Assembly (NCBI GenBank): GCA_018365455.1
Contig: JAGZJZ010000009.1
Coordinates: 114,678-178,677, forward strand
Length of the DNA stretch: 64,000 bases
Source: Clostridiales bacterium
GTDB taxonomy: Bacteria; Bacillota; Clostridia; Lachnospirales; Lachnospiraceae
Direction: 5' to 3'
A program made the translations under genes and the position numbers. The number at the start of each line of letters is the position of its first letter. The stretch's first letter is position 1. The notes beneath the pieces are model-generated. The model saw only the letters and a list, made by a program, of their open reading frames with translations. It made no database searches and had not been told where the DNA came from. This document shows positions 44,168 to 52,700 of this stretch, piece by piece.

Positions 44168-45502
44168 TTAGTTCTTCGCAGCAGCATTCTTCCGCCCCTT
44201 GCCTCCGCTGCGAAACTGTACCACGCCGCATACCGCTGCAGTTATTAGTTCCGTTACCGGTACAACCATCCACACCCCTGTCATATTCCACAGATTGGGA
44301 AATACAAGGATCAAAACCACATTAAGTATTACACCTCTTAACAGCGCAATGAGCATGGAGCGCGCCGGCTGGTCTTTGGCTGACAGCACCGCCGCCATAA
44401 CCACGTTGATTCCCATAGGGATAAAAGCAAGAAAGTAAATCCGGATTCCCTCCAGTGCAATCTTCGTAAACCCGGCGTCCCCTGATTCATTGAAGATCCC
44501 AACAATCGGTTCTGCCATCAGCACTCCGCCTAAATAACAGATAATCCCACAGGCCGCTGCAAGCAGAACCCCTCTCATCATCACGAAACGTATACCGCCA
44601 AAATCCTTTTTCCCATACTGGGAGCTGATGATCGGCTGTACTCCCTGGGCAATTCCGGTGAAGATCGAGCATACAATCAAGGCAATATTTGCAATCACAC
44701 CATAAGCAGCGACACCTATGTTCCCGGCGAGTTTCAAAATAGTAAAGTTAAACAGCAGCATGACAATTGCTGAAGACAGTTCCCCAATAAAAGAGGACAT
44801 ACCAAGCGAAATTGTCCGGAAGACATCCGAAAACTTCGTTCTTTCTTTCACCAGGCTAAAATGGCTGCGTCCTTTGACTATGTGGGTGGAAAGCACACAC
44901 ATACTTAAGACTGGTGCAATACCGGTTGCAAATGCCGCTCCAAACATCCCCCACCGAACCCCGAAGACAAATAAAATATCCAGCACGATATTACTGAAGC
45001 TCCCGGTGAGCATCGCCGCCATTGCCGTCTGGGGATAGCCATCATTCCTTACAAAGCAAACCAGCACATTATTTACCATAAACGCAAGGGAAAAGAGCAG
45101 TATAGTCCTCATATAGGGAATCATATCCTGCATAACTGCCTCATCTGCTCCCAGCAGAGCCCCCAATTGCCTGGATGCAAACAGACCTATCAGTGTAAAA
45201 AACACACCACAGAGCAGCGCCAGTTTCATGGAAAGTGTAAAAGATGCTTTCGCCGCTTTTTCATTTCCCGTTCCCATAGCCATTGCAAACCGGGTCGCTC
45301 CCCCCATCCCTATCATCAAACCAATTCCGTTCATAAACGAATAGACCGGCAGCGTCAGATTCAATGCAGCAAGTCCGTTACTCCCCACTCCATTGGCTAC
45401 ACAAAGCGTATCTACAAAAATGAAACAGGATAACCCCAGCATACTTAAAATATTCAAAGATACATACTTTGCAAATACTCCGCCCAAACCTTTATTTTCC
45501 AT
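44168..45502 (-). CDS. MATE family efflux transporter
   Basis: A 444-residue MATE exporter of the MepA/DinF-related group with twelve membrane helices in two halves. Helpful segments are SMLGLSCFIFVDTLCVANGVG (helix 1), GMGGATRFAMAMGTGN after helix 2, and GIAQGVQPIISSQYGKK in the second half. I chose the ATG at 45502 with AAGGTGG nine bases upstream; the frame could be extended 22 codons, but that part is not conserved in type. A strong hairpin with a T-run stands about 50 bases upstream of the start, so expression may be controlled by attenuation. The substrate is unknown. Confidence 0.88.
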   Translation of the reverse strand: MENKGLGGVFAKYVSLNILSMLGLSCFIFVDTLCVANGVGSNGLAALNLTLPVYSFMNGIGLMIGMGGATRFAMAMGTGNEKAAKASFTLSMKLALLCGVFFTLIGLFASRQLGALLGADEAVMQDMIPYMRTILLFSLAFMVNNVLVCFVRNDGYPQTAMAAMLTGSFSNIVLDILFVFGVRWGMFGAAFATGIAPVLSMCVLSTHIVKGRSHFSLVKERTKFSDVFRTISLGMSSFIGELSSAIVMLLFNFTILKLAGNIGVAAYGVIANIALIVCSIFTGIAQGVQPIISSQYGKKDFGGIRFVMMRGVLLAAACGIICYLGGVLMAEPIVGIFNESGDAGFTKIALEGIRIYFLAFIPMGINVVMAAVLSAKDQPARSMLIALLRGVILNVVLILVFPNLWNMTGVWMVVPVTELITAAVCGVVQFRSGGKGRKNAAAKN

Positions 45503-45545
45503 AACATTACCACCTTTCTGCCTTGAGCCTGCGCGTGTCTTCATT

Positions 45546-45608
45546 GTCACAAAAAAAGCACCAGTCATCTATACCCAATGGCCTAACGGTATAGATGCCC
45601 GATGCTTA
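45546..45608 (-). terminator. Hairpin with T-run just upstream of the MATE gene (terminator or attenuator)
   Basis: Minus-strand stem AAGCA...CATCTATACC/GGTATAGATG...TGCTT closes a 12-base loop and is followed by TTTTTTTG. It lies between the acetyltransferase stop (45731) and the MATE start (45502). Its closeness to the MATE start allows either simple termination or conditional attenuation. Confidence 0.7.
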
Positions 45609-45610
45609 TT

Positions 45611-45627
45611 TAGAGCGTGTTTGAAAA
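45611..45627. repeat. Dispersed 17-bp element, copy 1
   Basis: TAGAGCGTGTTTGAAAA matches 16 of 17 bases of a second copy at 48105-48121. Both lie in intergenic leader regions. Here it is followed by a palindrome TTACATGC...GCATGTAA. Confidence 0.6.
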
Positions 45628-45730
45628 CACTCTTGGTTACATGCATCCGGCGACGCATGTAAAAAGCTTTTTTTATAATTTGAAATTGATCTTACCACAT
45701 GTTGAAAAAATATGCAACCACCATATTACA

Positions 45731-46342
45731 TTAATAATCCGATACATCAAATTTGTTATCTTTGAAATAAAAATCTCTGTCCGCCTCTGTAATCGCCCGC
45801 AATATTCTGCAGGGGTTGCCAACTGCCACTACATTGTCCGGAAGATCCTTCGTCACAACACTTCCCGATCCCACCACTACATTATTGCCGATATGAACCC
45901 CCGGATTTACCACAACATTAGATCCCAGCCACACGCTGTCACCAATTGTAATCTCAATTCCATATTCATACCCCGAATTTCTGGAATCGGGATGAATCGG
46001 ATGACCAGCTGTAATAATTGATACATTTGGTCCAAACATGGTATTATTTCCAATGGTGACTTTACCAACATCCAGAATAACACAATTATAATTTGCTATA
46101 AAATTATCTCCTACTTCAATATTTGTTCCATAGTCACATCGAAAAGGCGGCAGAAAAAACACATTCTTTCCAGCCTTTCCCAAGATCCCGCGAATCATCG
46201 TTTCCATCTTCTCCGACTCATCCGGTCTGCATAAATTATAATCATAAATTTTCCTCTTGGTTTCCATCTGTTCCTCTGCGAGCCCATCCAGCCATGCCTT
46301 GTATGGAAGACCATTTAACATTCTTTCTTTTTGATTCATCAT
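45731..46342 (-). CDS. maa: Sugar O-acetyltransferase, maltose/galactoside type
   Basis: A 203-residue left-handed beta-helix (hexapeptide repeat) acetyltransferase that uses acetyl-CoA to acetylate the 6-hydroxyl of maltose, glucose or galactosides. It opens with MLNGLPYKAWLDGLAEEQ, typical of Maa. The catalytic His lies in ITAGHPIHPDSR. Hexapeptide repeats run from about residue 70 to 180 (for example NNTMFGPNVSIIT and SVWLGSNVVVNPGV). It lies downstream of the oligo-1,6-glucosidase gene, separated by a hairpin; a role in detoxifying excess maltose or maltodextrin is plausible but inferred. Confidence 0.9.
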   Translation of the reverse strand: MMNQKERMLNGLPYKAWLDGLAEEQMETKRKIYDYNLCRPDESEKMETMIRGILGKAGKNVFFLPPFRCDYGTNIEVGDNFIANYNCVILDVGKVTIGNNTMFGPNVSIITAGHPIHPDSRNSGYEYGIEITIGDSVWLGSNVVVNPGVHIGNNVVVGSGSVVTKDLPDNVVAVGNPCRILRAITEADRDFYFKDNKFDVSDY

Positions 46343-46359
46343 ATATCCTTTCTAAGTAT

Positions 46360-46393
46360 AAAGCGGCGGACCTATCACTCACCGCCGCTTTTA
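46360..46393. terminator. Hairpin between malL and the acetyltransferase gene
   Basis: Ten-base-pair stem AAAGCGGCGG/CCGCCGCTTT with a 12-base loop. The T-run is short on the minus strand, so partial read-through into the acetyltransferase gene is likely. Confidence 0.65.
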
Positions 46394-46400
46394 CCATCTA

Positions 46401-48068
46401 TTATATTTCGAGAATAACTACCTGATATCCATTTAACTTTAAATCATTTCCATCCTGATCAAGAGCGGGATAATTGTTAATCAATAATTCTTTATATGCT
46501 CCTGGCAAAGTCACCGTCTGACCTTCCCTCTGGAAATTAGCAATCACCATTAAAGTCTTCTCTTCCCCTTTTCGGTAATAAGCCATAAGGTTATTCTGGT
46601 CTTCCCATTCCGGTATAAACTCACCGTATACAACTGCTTCCTGATAGACTGGGTTTTTACGCAGTGCTATTAACTGTTTATAAAAGGAAAAAACCGAATT
46701 TTCATCGTGAATCTGACTTTTTGCATTGATTCTCTTATAATTAGGATTTGCAGCTAGCCAGGGCTTACCCGTCGTAAATCCTGCATTATCATCATCGCTC
46801 CACTGCATGGGCGTTCTCGCATTATCCCTGCTGAACTTCGAAACAACCTTTAAGGCTTCCTCCGGCGTAAGTCCGGCATTCAAGGCAACCCGGTACTCTT
46901 CCAGTGAAGAAATATCGTCCACTTGGTCTATAGAAGTAAACTCCATATTCTCCATACCAAGCTCCTGCCCCTGATAAATAAACGGAAGCCCTCTCAGCAT
47001 GAAGTTAACGGCTCCTAAAAGCTTCTTACTTTCAATGCAGACCTCTCCTTCCGGTATGTAATGGCTGACACCCCTTGGTTCATCATGATTTTCAATGATA
47101 TTTGAAAGATATCCGATATCTGCAACACGTTTCTGCGCATCAAAACAGCACTTCTTATAATCATTCGGGGTAATTTCCGTATGAGCATACCACCCTTTAT
47201 CATTCTGTCCAAAAATCGTCTCATTAAAATCAAACATACTGGAAAAATATCCGTTATCCCCAATGAAATCCGGCAATTCCCCTTCTTTATCGTTAAACAC
47301 TTCCCCGACAGTAAATGCATCGTACTTTTTAAATGTCCGATCCCGCATTTCACCCAGAAAATCTCCAACTCCTTCTGCTTCCTCCAGCATATGTGCAATA
47401 TTACTCAAACCGTCCTCTCGGTCCGGCTCGTAATTTTTAAATGGCAATGCCTTTTTAATGTTAATGATTGCATCGATACGAAATCCTGCAAGCCCTTTAT
47501 CCAGCCACCAGTTTATATTCTTATAGACCTCTTCCCGCACTTCCGGATTTTCCCAGTTTAAATCAGGCTGCTTTTTATGAAATACATGTAGATAAAGCTT
47601 ATCCGTATCAGAAAGCGGCTCCCAGCATGGTCCTCCAAAATAAGATCTCCAGTTAGTGGGAAGTTCCCCGTCCTTCTTATCCTCCAGATAAAAATACTTC
47701 CCATATTTCCCATCCGGCTCCTTCATCGCCATCTTAAACCACTCATGTTCATCAGAACAATGATTTACGACCAGATCCATAAGAATGAACATTCCACGTC
47801 TTTTTGCTTCCCTTAATAATTCATCCATGTCTTCCATTGTGCCAAACCTTGGATCAATGTTATAATAATCCGAGATATCATATCCCTGGTCAGCCAGCGG
47901 TGATGAATATATTGGAGAAAGCCAGATGATATCAACACCCAGATCCTGTAAATAGTCCAGCTTGCTGATAATACCCTGAATATCTCCAATTCCGTCCCCA
48001 TTGGAATCATAAAAACTCTTTGGGTAAATTTGATATGCCGTCTTTTCCTGCCACCATTTTTTTTGCAT
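46401..48068 (-). CDS. malL: Oligo-1,6-glucosidase / alpha-glucosidase, GH13_31 type
   Basis: A 555-residue cytoplasmic alpha-glucosidase. GH13 motifs are complete: LMDLVVNHCSDEHEWF (region I), GFRIDAIINIKKAL with the nucleophile Asp (region II), FTVGEVF with the acid/base Glu (region III) and IIENHDEPRG (region IV). The subfamily 31 segment QPDLNWENPEVREEVY is present. It would release glucose from the non-reducing end of isomaltose, panose or related sugars; Val-type substitutions that decide 1,6 versus 1,4 preference were not analysed. I chose the ATG at 48068, because GGAGG eight bases upstream lies inside the longer reading frame that starts at 48083. Confidence 0.93.
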   Translation of the reverse strand: MQKKWWQEKTAYQIYPKSFYDSNGDGIGDIQGIISKLDYLQDLGVDIIWLSPIYSSPLADQGYDISDYYNIDPRFGTMEDMDELLREAKRRGMFILMDLVVNHCSDEHEWFKMAMKEPDGKYGKYFYLEDKKDGELPTNWRSYFGGPCWEPLSDTDKLYLHVFHKKQPDLNWENPEVREEVYKNINWWLDKGLAGFRIDAIINIKKALPFKNYEPDREDGLSNIAHMLEEAEGVGDFLGEMRDRTFKKYDAFTVGEVFNDKEGELPDFIGDNGYFSSMFDFNETIFGQNDKGWYAHTEITPNDYKKCCFDAQKRVADIGYLSNIIENHDEPRGVSHYIPEGEVCIESKKLLGAVNFMLRGLPFIYQGQELGMENMEFTSIDQVDDISSLEEYRVALNAGLTPEEALKVVSKFSRDNARTPMQWSDDDNAGFTTGKPWLAANPNYKRINAKSQIHDENSVFSFYKQLIALRKNPVYQEAVVYGEFIPEWEDQNNLMAYYRKGEEKTLMVIANFQREGQTVTLPGAYKELLINNYPALDQDGNDLKLNGYQVVILEI

Positions 48069-48104
48069 TCTATGTGCCTCCATAATAAAAATTTTTTCAT
48101 TTTA

Positions 48105-48121
48105 TAGAGCGTATTTGAAAA
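48105..48121. repeat. Dispersed 17-bp element, copy 2
   Basis: TAGAGCGTATTTGAAAA differs at one base from the copy at 45611-45627. It lies just upstream of malL, in the gap to the araC gene. Confidence 0.6.
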
Positions 48122-48236
48122 TTGCTTTCTGACAGCTCTGCGTCACACTTCGAACACTCTCTGGCACATATTATACTATTTAGCTTCCAATAAGTCTTAC
48201 ACTTATTTGCTTAAAAACTTCATTATTTTGACTTAT

Positions 48237-49199
48237 CTATTTCTTGATTTCTCCTGTAAAACTGTTGCGGTTTTCCTTTTTATACAAGCGGGGTGTCGTT
48301 CCCGTATACTTTTTAAACTCTCTTAAAAAGTTTCCCAGGTTATTAAAACCACATTCCAGGCAGATATCCATTATCAGATAATCCGTGTTCACTGCCATCT
48401 CCGCTGCTCTCCGAATACGTATTTCATTCACATACTCCATGGGTGTCCTGCCAATAGCCCTCTTAAAAAAACGGCAGAAATACTGCTCGTTAACATTAAT
48501 CAGCCCTGCCAGGTCACGAATATATATTCTCTCCCTGTAGTTCTCACGTATATAAGTCAGAACCTTCTTAATACTCTCAACCTGATGATTTATGCCGCTC
48601 TCCTGTCTGGTTAGCAATCCATCTCCGGTTAGCAGGGCAAGAATCCTGAGCAGGGATGCCTTAATCAGCATTTGGGAGACGGATACACTTACATTTTTTT
48701 GACCTGCATTCTCCCGGTATTCTTCCATCACACGAAACGCATGTTCAATCCTGTCATATTCTACGTAGATATCATGAAACACCTTGTGGGATGCCTCTAT
48801 ACATCTTGGCAGCCACAAGTTCCCGTTTATTAAAGGCTGAATCACCTGGCTTTGCATAGTGTCATAGGAATCAAAGCTAAGTACATTAGGATTAAAAACT
48901 ACTGCATCCTCTTCACAGGGTTTTGCTGCAGTAATATAATGAAGTTCCCCAGGATTAACAAAGAAAATACATTCCTCCTTTATTTCATAAGACTCCATAT
49001 TTATTTCCATATGAAAATTCCCTTTTTTAAAATGCAGCAATTCAATCTCATCATGCCAATGATGCTTTACTAAAAAATAGTTTTCATCCTGCTCCGCCTG
49101 ATAAAAAGCACAGCGAAAAGAAGCGGATCCATGAGGCCTGTCCTCCTTCAAACTCTTTGTATTTTGTACCTGAATATCCCACAACCTCCTCTCAGCCAA
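48237..49199 (-). CDS. AraC family regulator upstream of malL
   Basis: A regulator of about 320 residues. The N-terminal cupin (about 35-140) includes HHWHDEIELLHFKKG and FVNPGELHYI, a sugar-binding arrangement seen in AraC proteins. The C-terminal DNA-binding part (about 215-310) has INVNEQYFCRFFKRAIGRTPMEYV and CLECGFNNLGNFLREFKKYTGTTPRLYKK. It probably controls malL and the acetyltransferase. The start is uncertain: no ATG exists before residue 60, the TTG at 49199 lacks a ribosome site, and a TTG at 49184 directly abuts GAGAGGAGG. The 5' end lies at the edge of the defence island, so its original start may have been altered. Confidence 0.82.
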   Translation of the reverse strand: MAERRLWDIQVQNTKSLKEDRPHGSASFRCAFYQAEQDENYFLVKHHWHDEIELLHFKKGNFHMEINMESYEIKEECIFFVNPGELHYITAAKPCEEDAVVFNPNVLSFDSYDTMQSQVIQPLINGNLWLPRCIEASHKVFHDIYVEYDRIEHAFRVMEEYRENAGQKNVSVSVSQMLIKASLLRILALLTGDGLLTRQESGINHQVESIKKVLTYIRENYRERIYIRDLAGLINVNEQYFCRFFKRAIGRTPMEYVNEIRIRRAAEMAVNTDYLIMDICLECGFNNLGNFLREFKKYTGTTPRLYKKENRNSFTGEIKK

Positions 49200-49680
49200 G
49201 AAAAAAAGCTGTCTCCAGCTTTTTTCACAACTTCATTTCGTGTTCTACTTTGACCTTGATGAATTATTCCACAACGAATCCCTTTGTAGAACTTTTGAGC
49301 ATCAGCAGTAGACATCTCAGAATCTAATTGTGGCAAAACTGTTTTATATGCATCTACGATATGATTTCCGTCATCGCTTGACTCATCATACCCATTGATT
49401 AATTCAAAATATAATTCAACAAGGATACAATTAATACCCATGACGATAAAGCCAAAATTCTCACGATTTTCAAATGTTTTAGTAGTTCTAATAAATGTAT
49501 TGATCGATTTATATAGTTGCTCATTACACGTAATCTCATGTTTTTGCAGATCCGATTATAATACTTTACTGCATCGGCATGAATTTCCTTTTCCAAAGCA
49601 TCCTTGTAATTAGAAAGCAAGACTTTTGCCTCCTTTGTTTTCATTGTTATGTTAAAATACGCATGGTCATTCTTAAACAT
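49148..49680 (-). pseudogene. HEPN-like protein gene with a frameshift, last gene of the defence operon
   Basis: Two ORFs in different frames join into one sensible protein of about 177 residues. Frame A starts at the ATG at 49680 (AGAGGAA six bases upstream) and reads MFKNDHAYFNITMKTKE... to VKYY near codon 41. The other frame then continues from 49555 as SDLQKHEITCNEQLYKSINTF and ends at 49148. Losing one base in the AA run near 49556-49558 explains the shift. The second half has IRCGIIH, an RxxxxH motif of the kind found in HEPN ribonucleases. The 3' end runs through a terminator hairpin. It follows the ABC ATPase stop by 10 bases. It could be a decayed toxin-like RNase, a sequencing error, or programmed frameshifting. 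Confidence 0.65.
49200..49226 (-). terminator. Terminator at the end of the defence operon
   Basis: Stem AAAAAAGCTG/CAGCTTTTTT with a GAGA loop, then TC. It lies inside the 3' end of the HEPN-like reading frame, and directly upstream of the araC coding region. Confidence 0.8.
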
Positions 49681-49690
49681 ACATTTCCTC

Positions 49691-52069
49691 TTACATGAAA
49701 TCTGCTTCTAAAAGCTCACATAATTCAATTCCACGTCCACTTATCTTATACTTTAGCAGCTTACTAATTCGTTCATCACAGGTAATGAAAAATAACTGCT
49801 CCATAGTTGCTTTTGATGACATTTGATACTTAAGCAAATCCATGAACGCAAGCATATTTACATCGTCCATACATGCCGTCAGGTCATCGATAAAATATAC
49901 CTTCATCCTTTCACAGTCATTTCTTGCATTGATACCCGCAAAAAAGTGAGCCAGCATAAAGACACTGATTTGACCATTACTTAAAACATTAACGAGATTC
50001 TTACCTTTATCATCAATTAACGAGATTCCTTCATTCTCCTGGACAATGTTGATTACGTCACTAGAATTAAATCTTATCAGTTTATTATAGAACTTTCCAA
50101 GAGTCGGACCTACCTTTTCGTACTCGTCTTTCAAAAGTTCCTCCACAACATCTTTGATATCTTTTGCTCTCTGAGATGCACTATCTTTCAGTTTTTGAAG
50201 TTCTTCTATTTCCGCATCAAGGATTTGATTCTTCTTATTATCAGCCTCCAATTTCTGATTCAGGTAATATAACGTCTGATTTGCAAGAATACTATCAATA
50301 GCATTAATCTTTGAAACAAATAAATCATAAGAAAAATCCGAAATCTCATAGGATCTGGTAACGAGATTTTTTACCTTTGCATATGTCTGTTGCACCGTCT
50401 CATTTGTAAACTCATACCCTAAAACCGTTAGAATCTGCTGATAAATATCTTTCACTTTCTGCTCTTTTCCTTCCTCTAAAAGCGCCCCCTCTACAGCAGC
50501 CAGTAATTCCCCTACCTTTTCTGCGGTCAATTCTTCTACATTGATCTCTCGTCCTGATTTCTGTAAAATCTTAACCGCATCAAAATATGGCTGTATCTCA
50601 TCCTTTAGAACTTTCAGTCCACTAATCTCCGTTTCTAACGCTTCTTTTTCTTTCTCCACTACAGTTTTTGTGTAATTAATGATTTTTTGATAAAGATTTT
50701 CAATCTCTGACTGTAACGAGGTTTTATGTACTTCTTTTTCCTTTACAGCTTCCCCATTTTTCTTGATATACTCATCGGCTTCCTTAAGAATCAAAGCTTC
50801 CTCCATGGTAGAAAATGACTCCGAACCACAAACGGGACATCTGGCAACAACATTCTCTTTTATAACAGCATCCCTATGTTCAATCACCACTTGTTTATTC
50901 GCAGAAAGAGAAGATAACAACTTCAGCATCTTATTATTCTTGGAAAGCAGCTCAACCTCGGCAGAAAGATCCTTCATATTTTTCTTTTTCTCTTCAATTG
51001 CCTTCTTATCCGTATCAAAATCAGACTTCATAAAACCATCAATTTCTAAAGCAATCATTAATTCCCCATCTTGTAAGATTGTATCCTTTGAAAGAGACAA
51101 ACCCTTCAATTTGCTAAGTTTGGTCTCAAGTCTTATAATCGCCTCCGTATTCTTGGAAAATCCAGCTTTCACCGCACGTTGAATATGCTCTCCCTTCGTC
51201 TCCCAGTAAGAAGCAATCTTTTTGATAACAAACTGCTGGCTCTTTAAATTCTCATTTTCTACAAGTTTATAAAGTCCTTCTTTCGACACCTGGTAACCAC
51301 AATTTTTCACTTCTGCTTTCTGCGCAGTTAACTCCTCTTTATTAAGACCAACAATCTCTGTCTTCTCATCTGGATAAAAAATAGTTAAAGGATATGCAAC
51401 CTGCTTTGCATCCTCACGAGCTTTTGCCAACTGATTTTCATGGTTCTCAATCACCGCCTGCGATACCTTCTGTTTCGTCTTATCATCAATATAGCGATCC
51501 ACATCCTCAGCAAATAGCTCCAAATTCTCCGCAACCATCTTCCGCTCGTCATAGTTCGTTATAAATTCATTAAAGAAGTCTTTTAGGTCCTTTCTCTTTT
51601 TGCTTTGAACATTAAATGACTTCTGAACATCACAAAAATGAAAATTATAGAAACTATCTCCTACATATTCCCGGATAAATGATTTCGCCAATTCTTCATT
51701 TCCATCGATTTCAACCTTAGATGAACTTGGATCTAATTCATCCTTTGTCTGCTCTCTGCAAAGAATTGTCTCTTTATGTCCATCAAATAACCAGAGAACT
51801 ACCTTGACCTTTGCTTTCGCTCCAGCATCACGATTCTTTAGAATGCCATCGGTATTCATCTTGCGTTCAGCATCATTGGTACTTCTGGTATCAAAAGCAG
51901 TTTTTAATCTTCCAATATTGCCAGTCAGACACCACTCAATCGCATCAACAGTTGTTGTCTTACCAATTCCATTTGCAGCTGAAAGAAGCACAACCGATCT
52001 ATCATTAAAATCGATGGTTTTATCGCTAAATCCTCTAAAATTTATCATTCTTATCTTGCGAATTATCAT
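49691..52069 (-). CDS. Rad50/SMC-like ABC ATPase of an ABC three-component defence system
   Basis: A 792-residue ATPase with ABC head halves at both ends and a coiled-coil arm between. The Walker A motif AANGIGKTT is at about residues 29-37. The arm reaches its tip at the zinc-hook CPVC near residue 411. The ABC signature is LSNGQ near residue 690 and Walker B is VYFIDDLTACMDD near residue 725; FFITCDERI may serve as the His/switch segment. In ABC-3C systems this protein is the sensor motor. It starts at the ATG at 52069, four bases inside the preceding gene (ATGA), with AAGGAG upstream; the frame opens earlier at a GTG. Co-translated with the middle component, followed by the frameshifted HEPN-like gene. 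Confidence 0.85.
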   Translation of the reverse strand: MIIRKIRMINFRGFSDKTIDFNDRSVVLLSAANGIGKTTTVDAIEWCLTGNIGRLKTAFDTRSTNDAERKMNTDGILKNRDAGAKAKVKVVLWLFDGHKETILCREQTKDELDPSSSKVEIDGNEELAKSFIREYVGDSFYNFHFCDVQKSFNVQSKKRKDLKDFFNEFITNYDERKMVAENLELFAEDVDRYIDDKTKQKVSQAVIENHENQLAKAREDAKQVAYPLTIFYPDEKTEIVGLNKEELTAQKAEVKNCGYQVSKEGLYKLVENENLKSQQFVIKKIASYWETKGEHIQRAVKAGFSKNTEAIIRLETKLSKLKGLSLSKDTILQDGELMIALEIDGFMKSDFDTDKKAIEEKKKNMKDLSAEVELLSKNNKMLKLLSSLSANKQVVIEHRDAVIKENVVARCPVCGSESFSTMEEALILKEADEYIKKNGEAVKEKEVHKTSLQSEIENLYQKIINYTKTVVEKEKEALETEISGLKVLKDEIQPYFDAVKILQKSGREINVEELTAEKVGELLAAVEGALLEEGKEQKVKDIYQQILTVLGYEFTNETVQQTYAKVKNLVTRSYEISDFSYDLFVSKINAIDSILANQTLYYLNQKLEADNKKNQILDAEIEELQKLKDSASQRAKDIKDVVEELLKDEYEKVGPTLGKFYNKLIRFNSSDVINIVQENEGISLIDDKGKNLVNVLSNGQISVFMLAHFFAGINARNDCERMKVYFIDDLTACMDDVNMLAFMDLLKYQMSSKATMEQLFFITCDERISKLLKYKISGRGIELCELLEADFM

Positions 52070-52698
52070 CTTTTCAGCCACTCCTTAATCTGTTCGTAAT
52101 CCTGTACTTTAAAAGACTTATCCAGTACATCTTCTCTTTCTTTTCTGTTCACTCTTTTTCGTTTCTTTTCCATTAGCGCTAAAAGTCCCTCATCCTCAGG
52201 AAGTAACTGACTCAATCGCTTCATTTGCTCTACATCCGGTGCAAATGCATCTGTCGGAATCATATGGAATGGTAATTCAATCACCTCATCATCATCGATT
52301 ACAATTTGATTCTTATCTGTCATATCGCCCTTAATGAGGATCTTTCTTGATATTAGCAAATTACCCTCTCGGCTCTTATCTGGAATCTCCCTGGAATAAA
52401 CAATCAACTGCACAATATTATACTTTAACTTATGAATCTCTTCTGATTTACCATTAATAATCATAAACACACGAATTCGATCATCCCAGCGATCACATAA
52501 AGAATCGATTTCCATCAAGTCTCCATCCAGAAGGAAAAACAAATCATCTCTCTGCTCACTGATAAAAATACATAATAATTCTTCCGGTTTCTGTTCCAAA
52601 TCAAAGATATCCTCTAGATTAATTTCATATTCAGAAGCTATATCCCCAACAAGAATATCCTTATATCCACTTTTCTTAAACTCTTCCTGCAAAATCAT
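52066..52698 (-). CDS. Middle component of the ABC three-component system
   Basis: A 210-residue protein without a known enzymatic motif. Its position between a Rad50-like ATPase and a nuclease protein, and its size, fit the middle component (MC) of ABC-3C systems, which links the ATPase with the effector. It has an acidic first half (DLEQKPEELLCIFISEQRDDLFFLLDG) and a basic C-terminal tail (MEKKRKRVNRKERED). The reading frame opens at 52722, but I chose the ATG at 52698: AGGGGA lies nine bases upstream and the preceding gene ends at 52701. Assignment rests on context more than on sequence signature. Confidence 0.65.
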   Translation of the reverse strand: MILQEEFKKSGYKDILVGDIASEYEINLEDIFDLEQKPEELLCIFISEQRDDLFFLLDGDLMEIDSLCDRWDDRIRVFMIINGKSEEIHKLKYNIVQLIVYSREIPDKSREGNLLISRKILIKGDMTDKNQIVIDDDEVIELPFHMIPTDAFAPDVEQMKRLSQLLPEDEGLLALMEKKRKRVNRKEREDVLDKSFKVQDYEQIKEWLKR

Positions 52699-52700
52699 AA

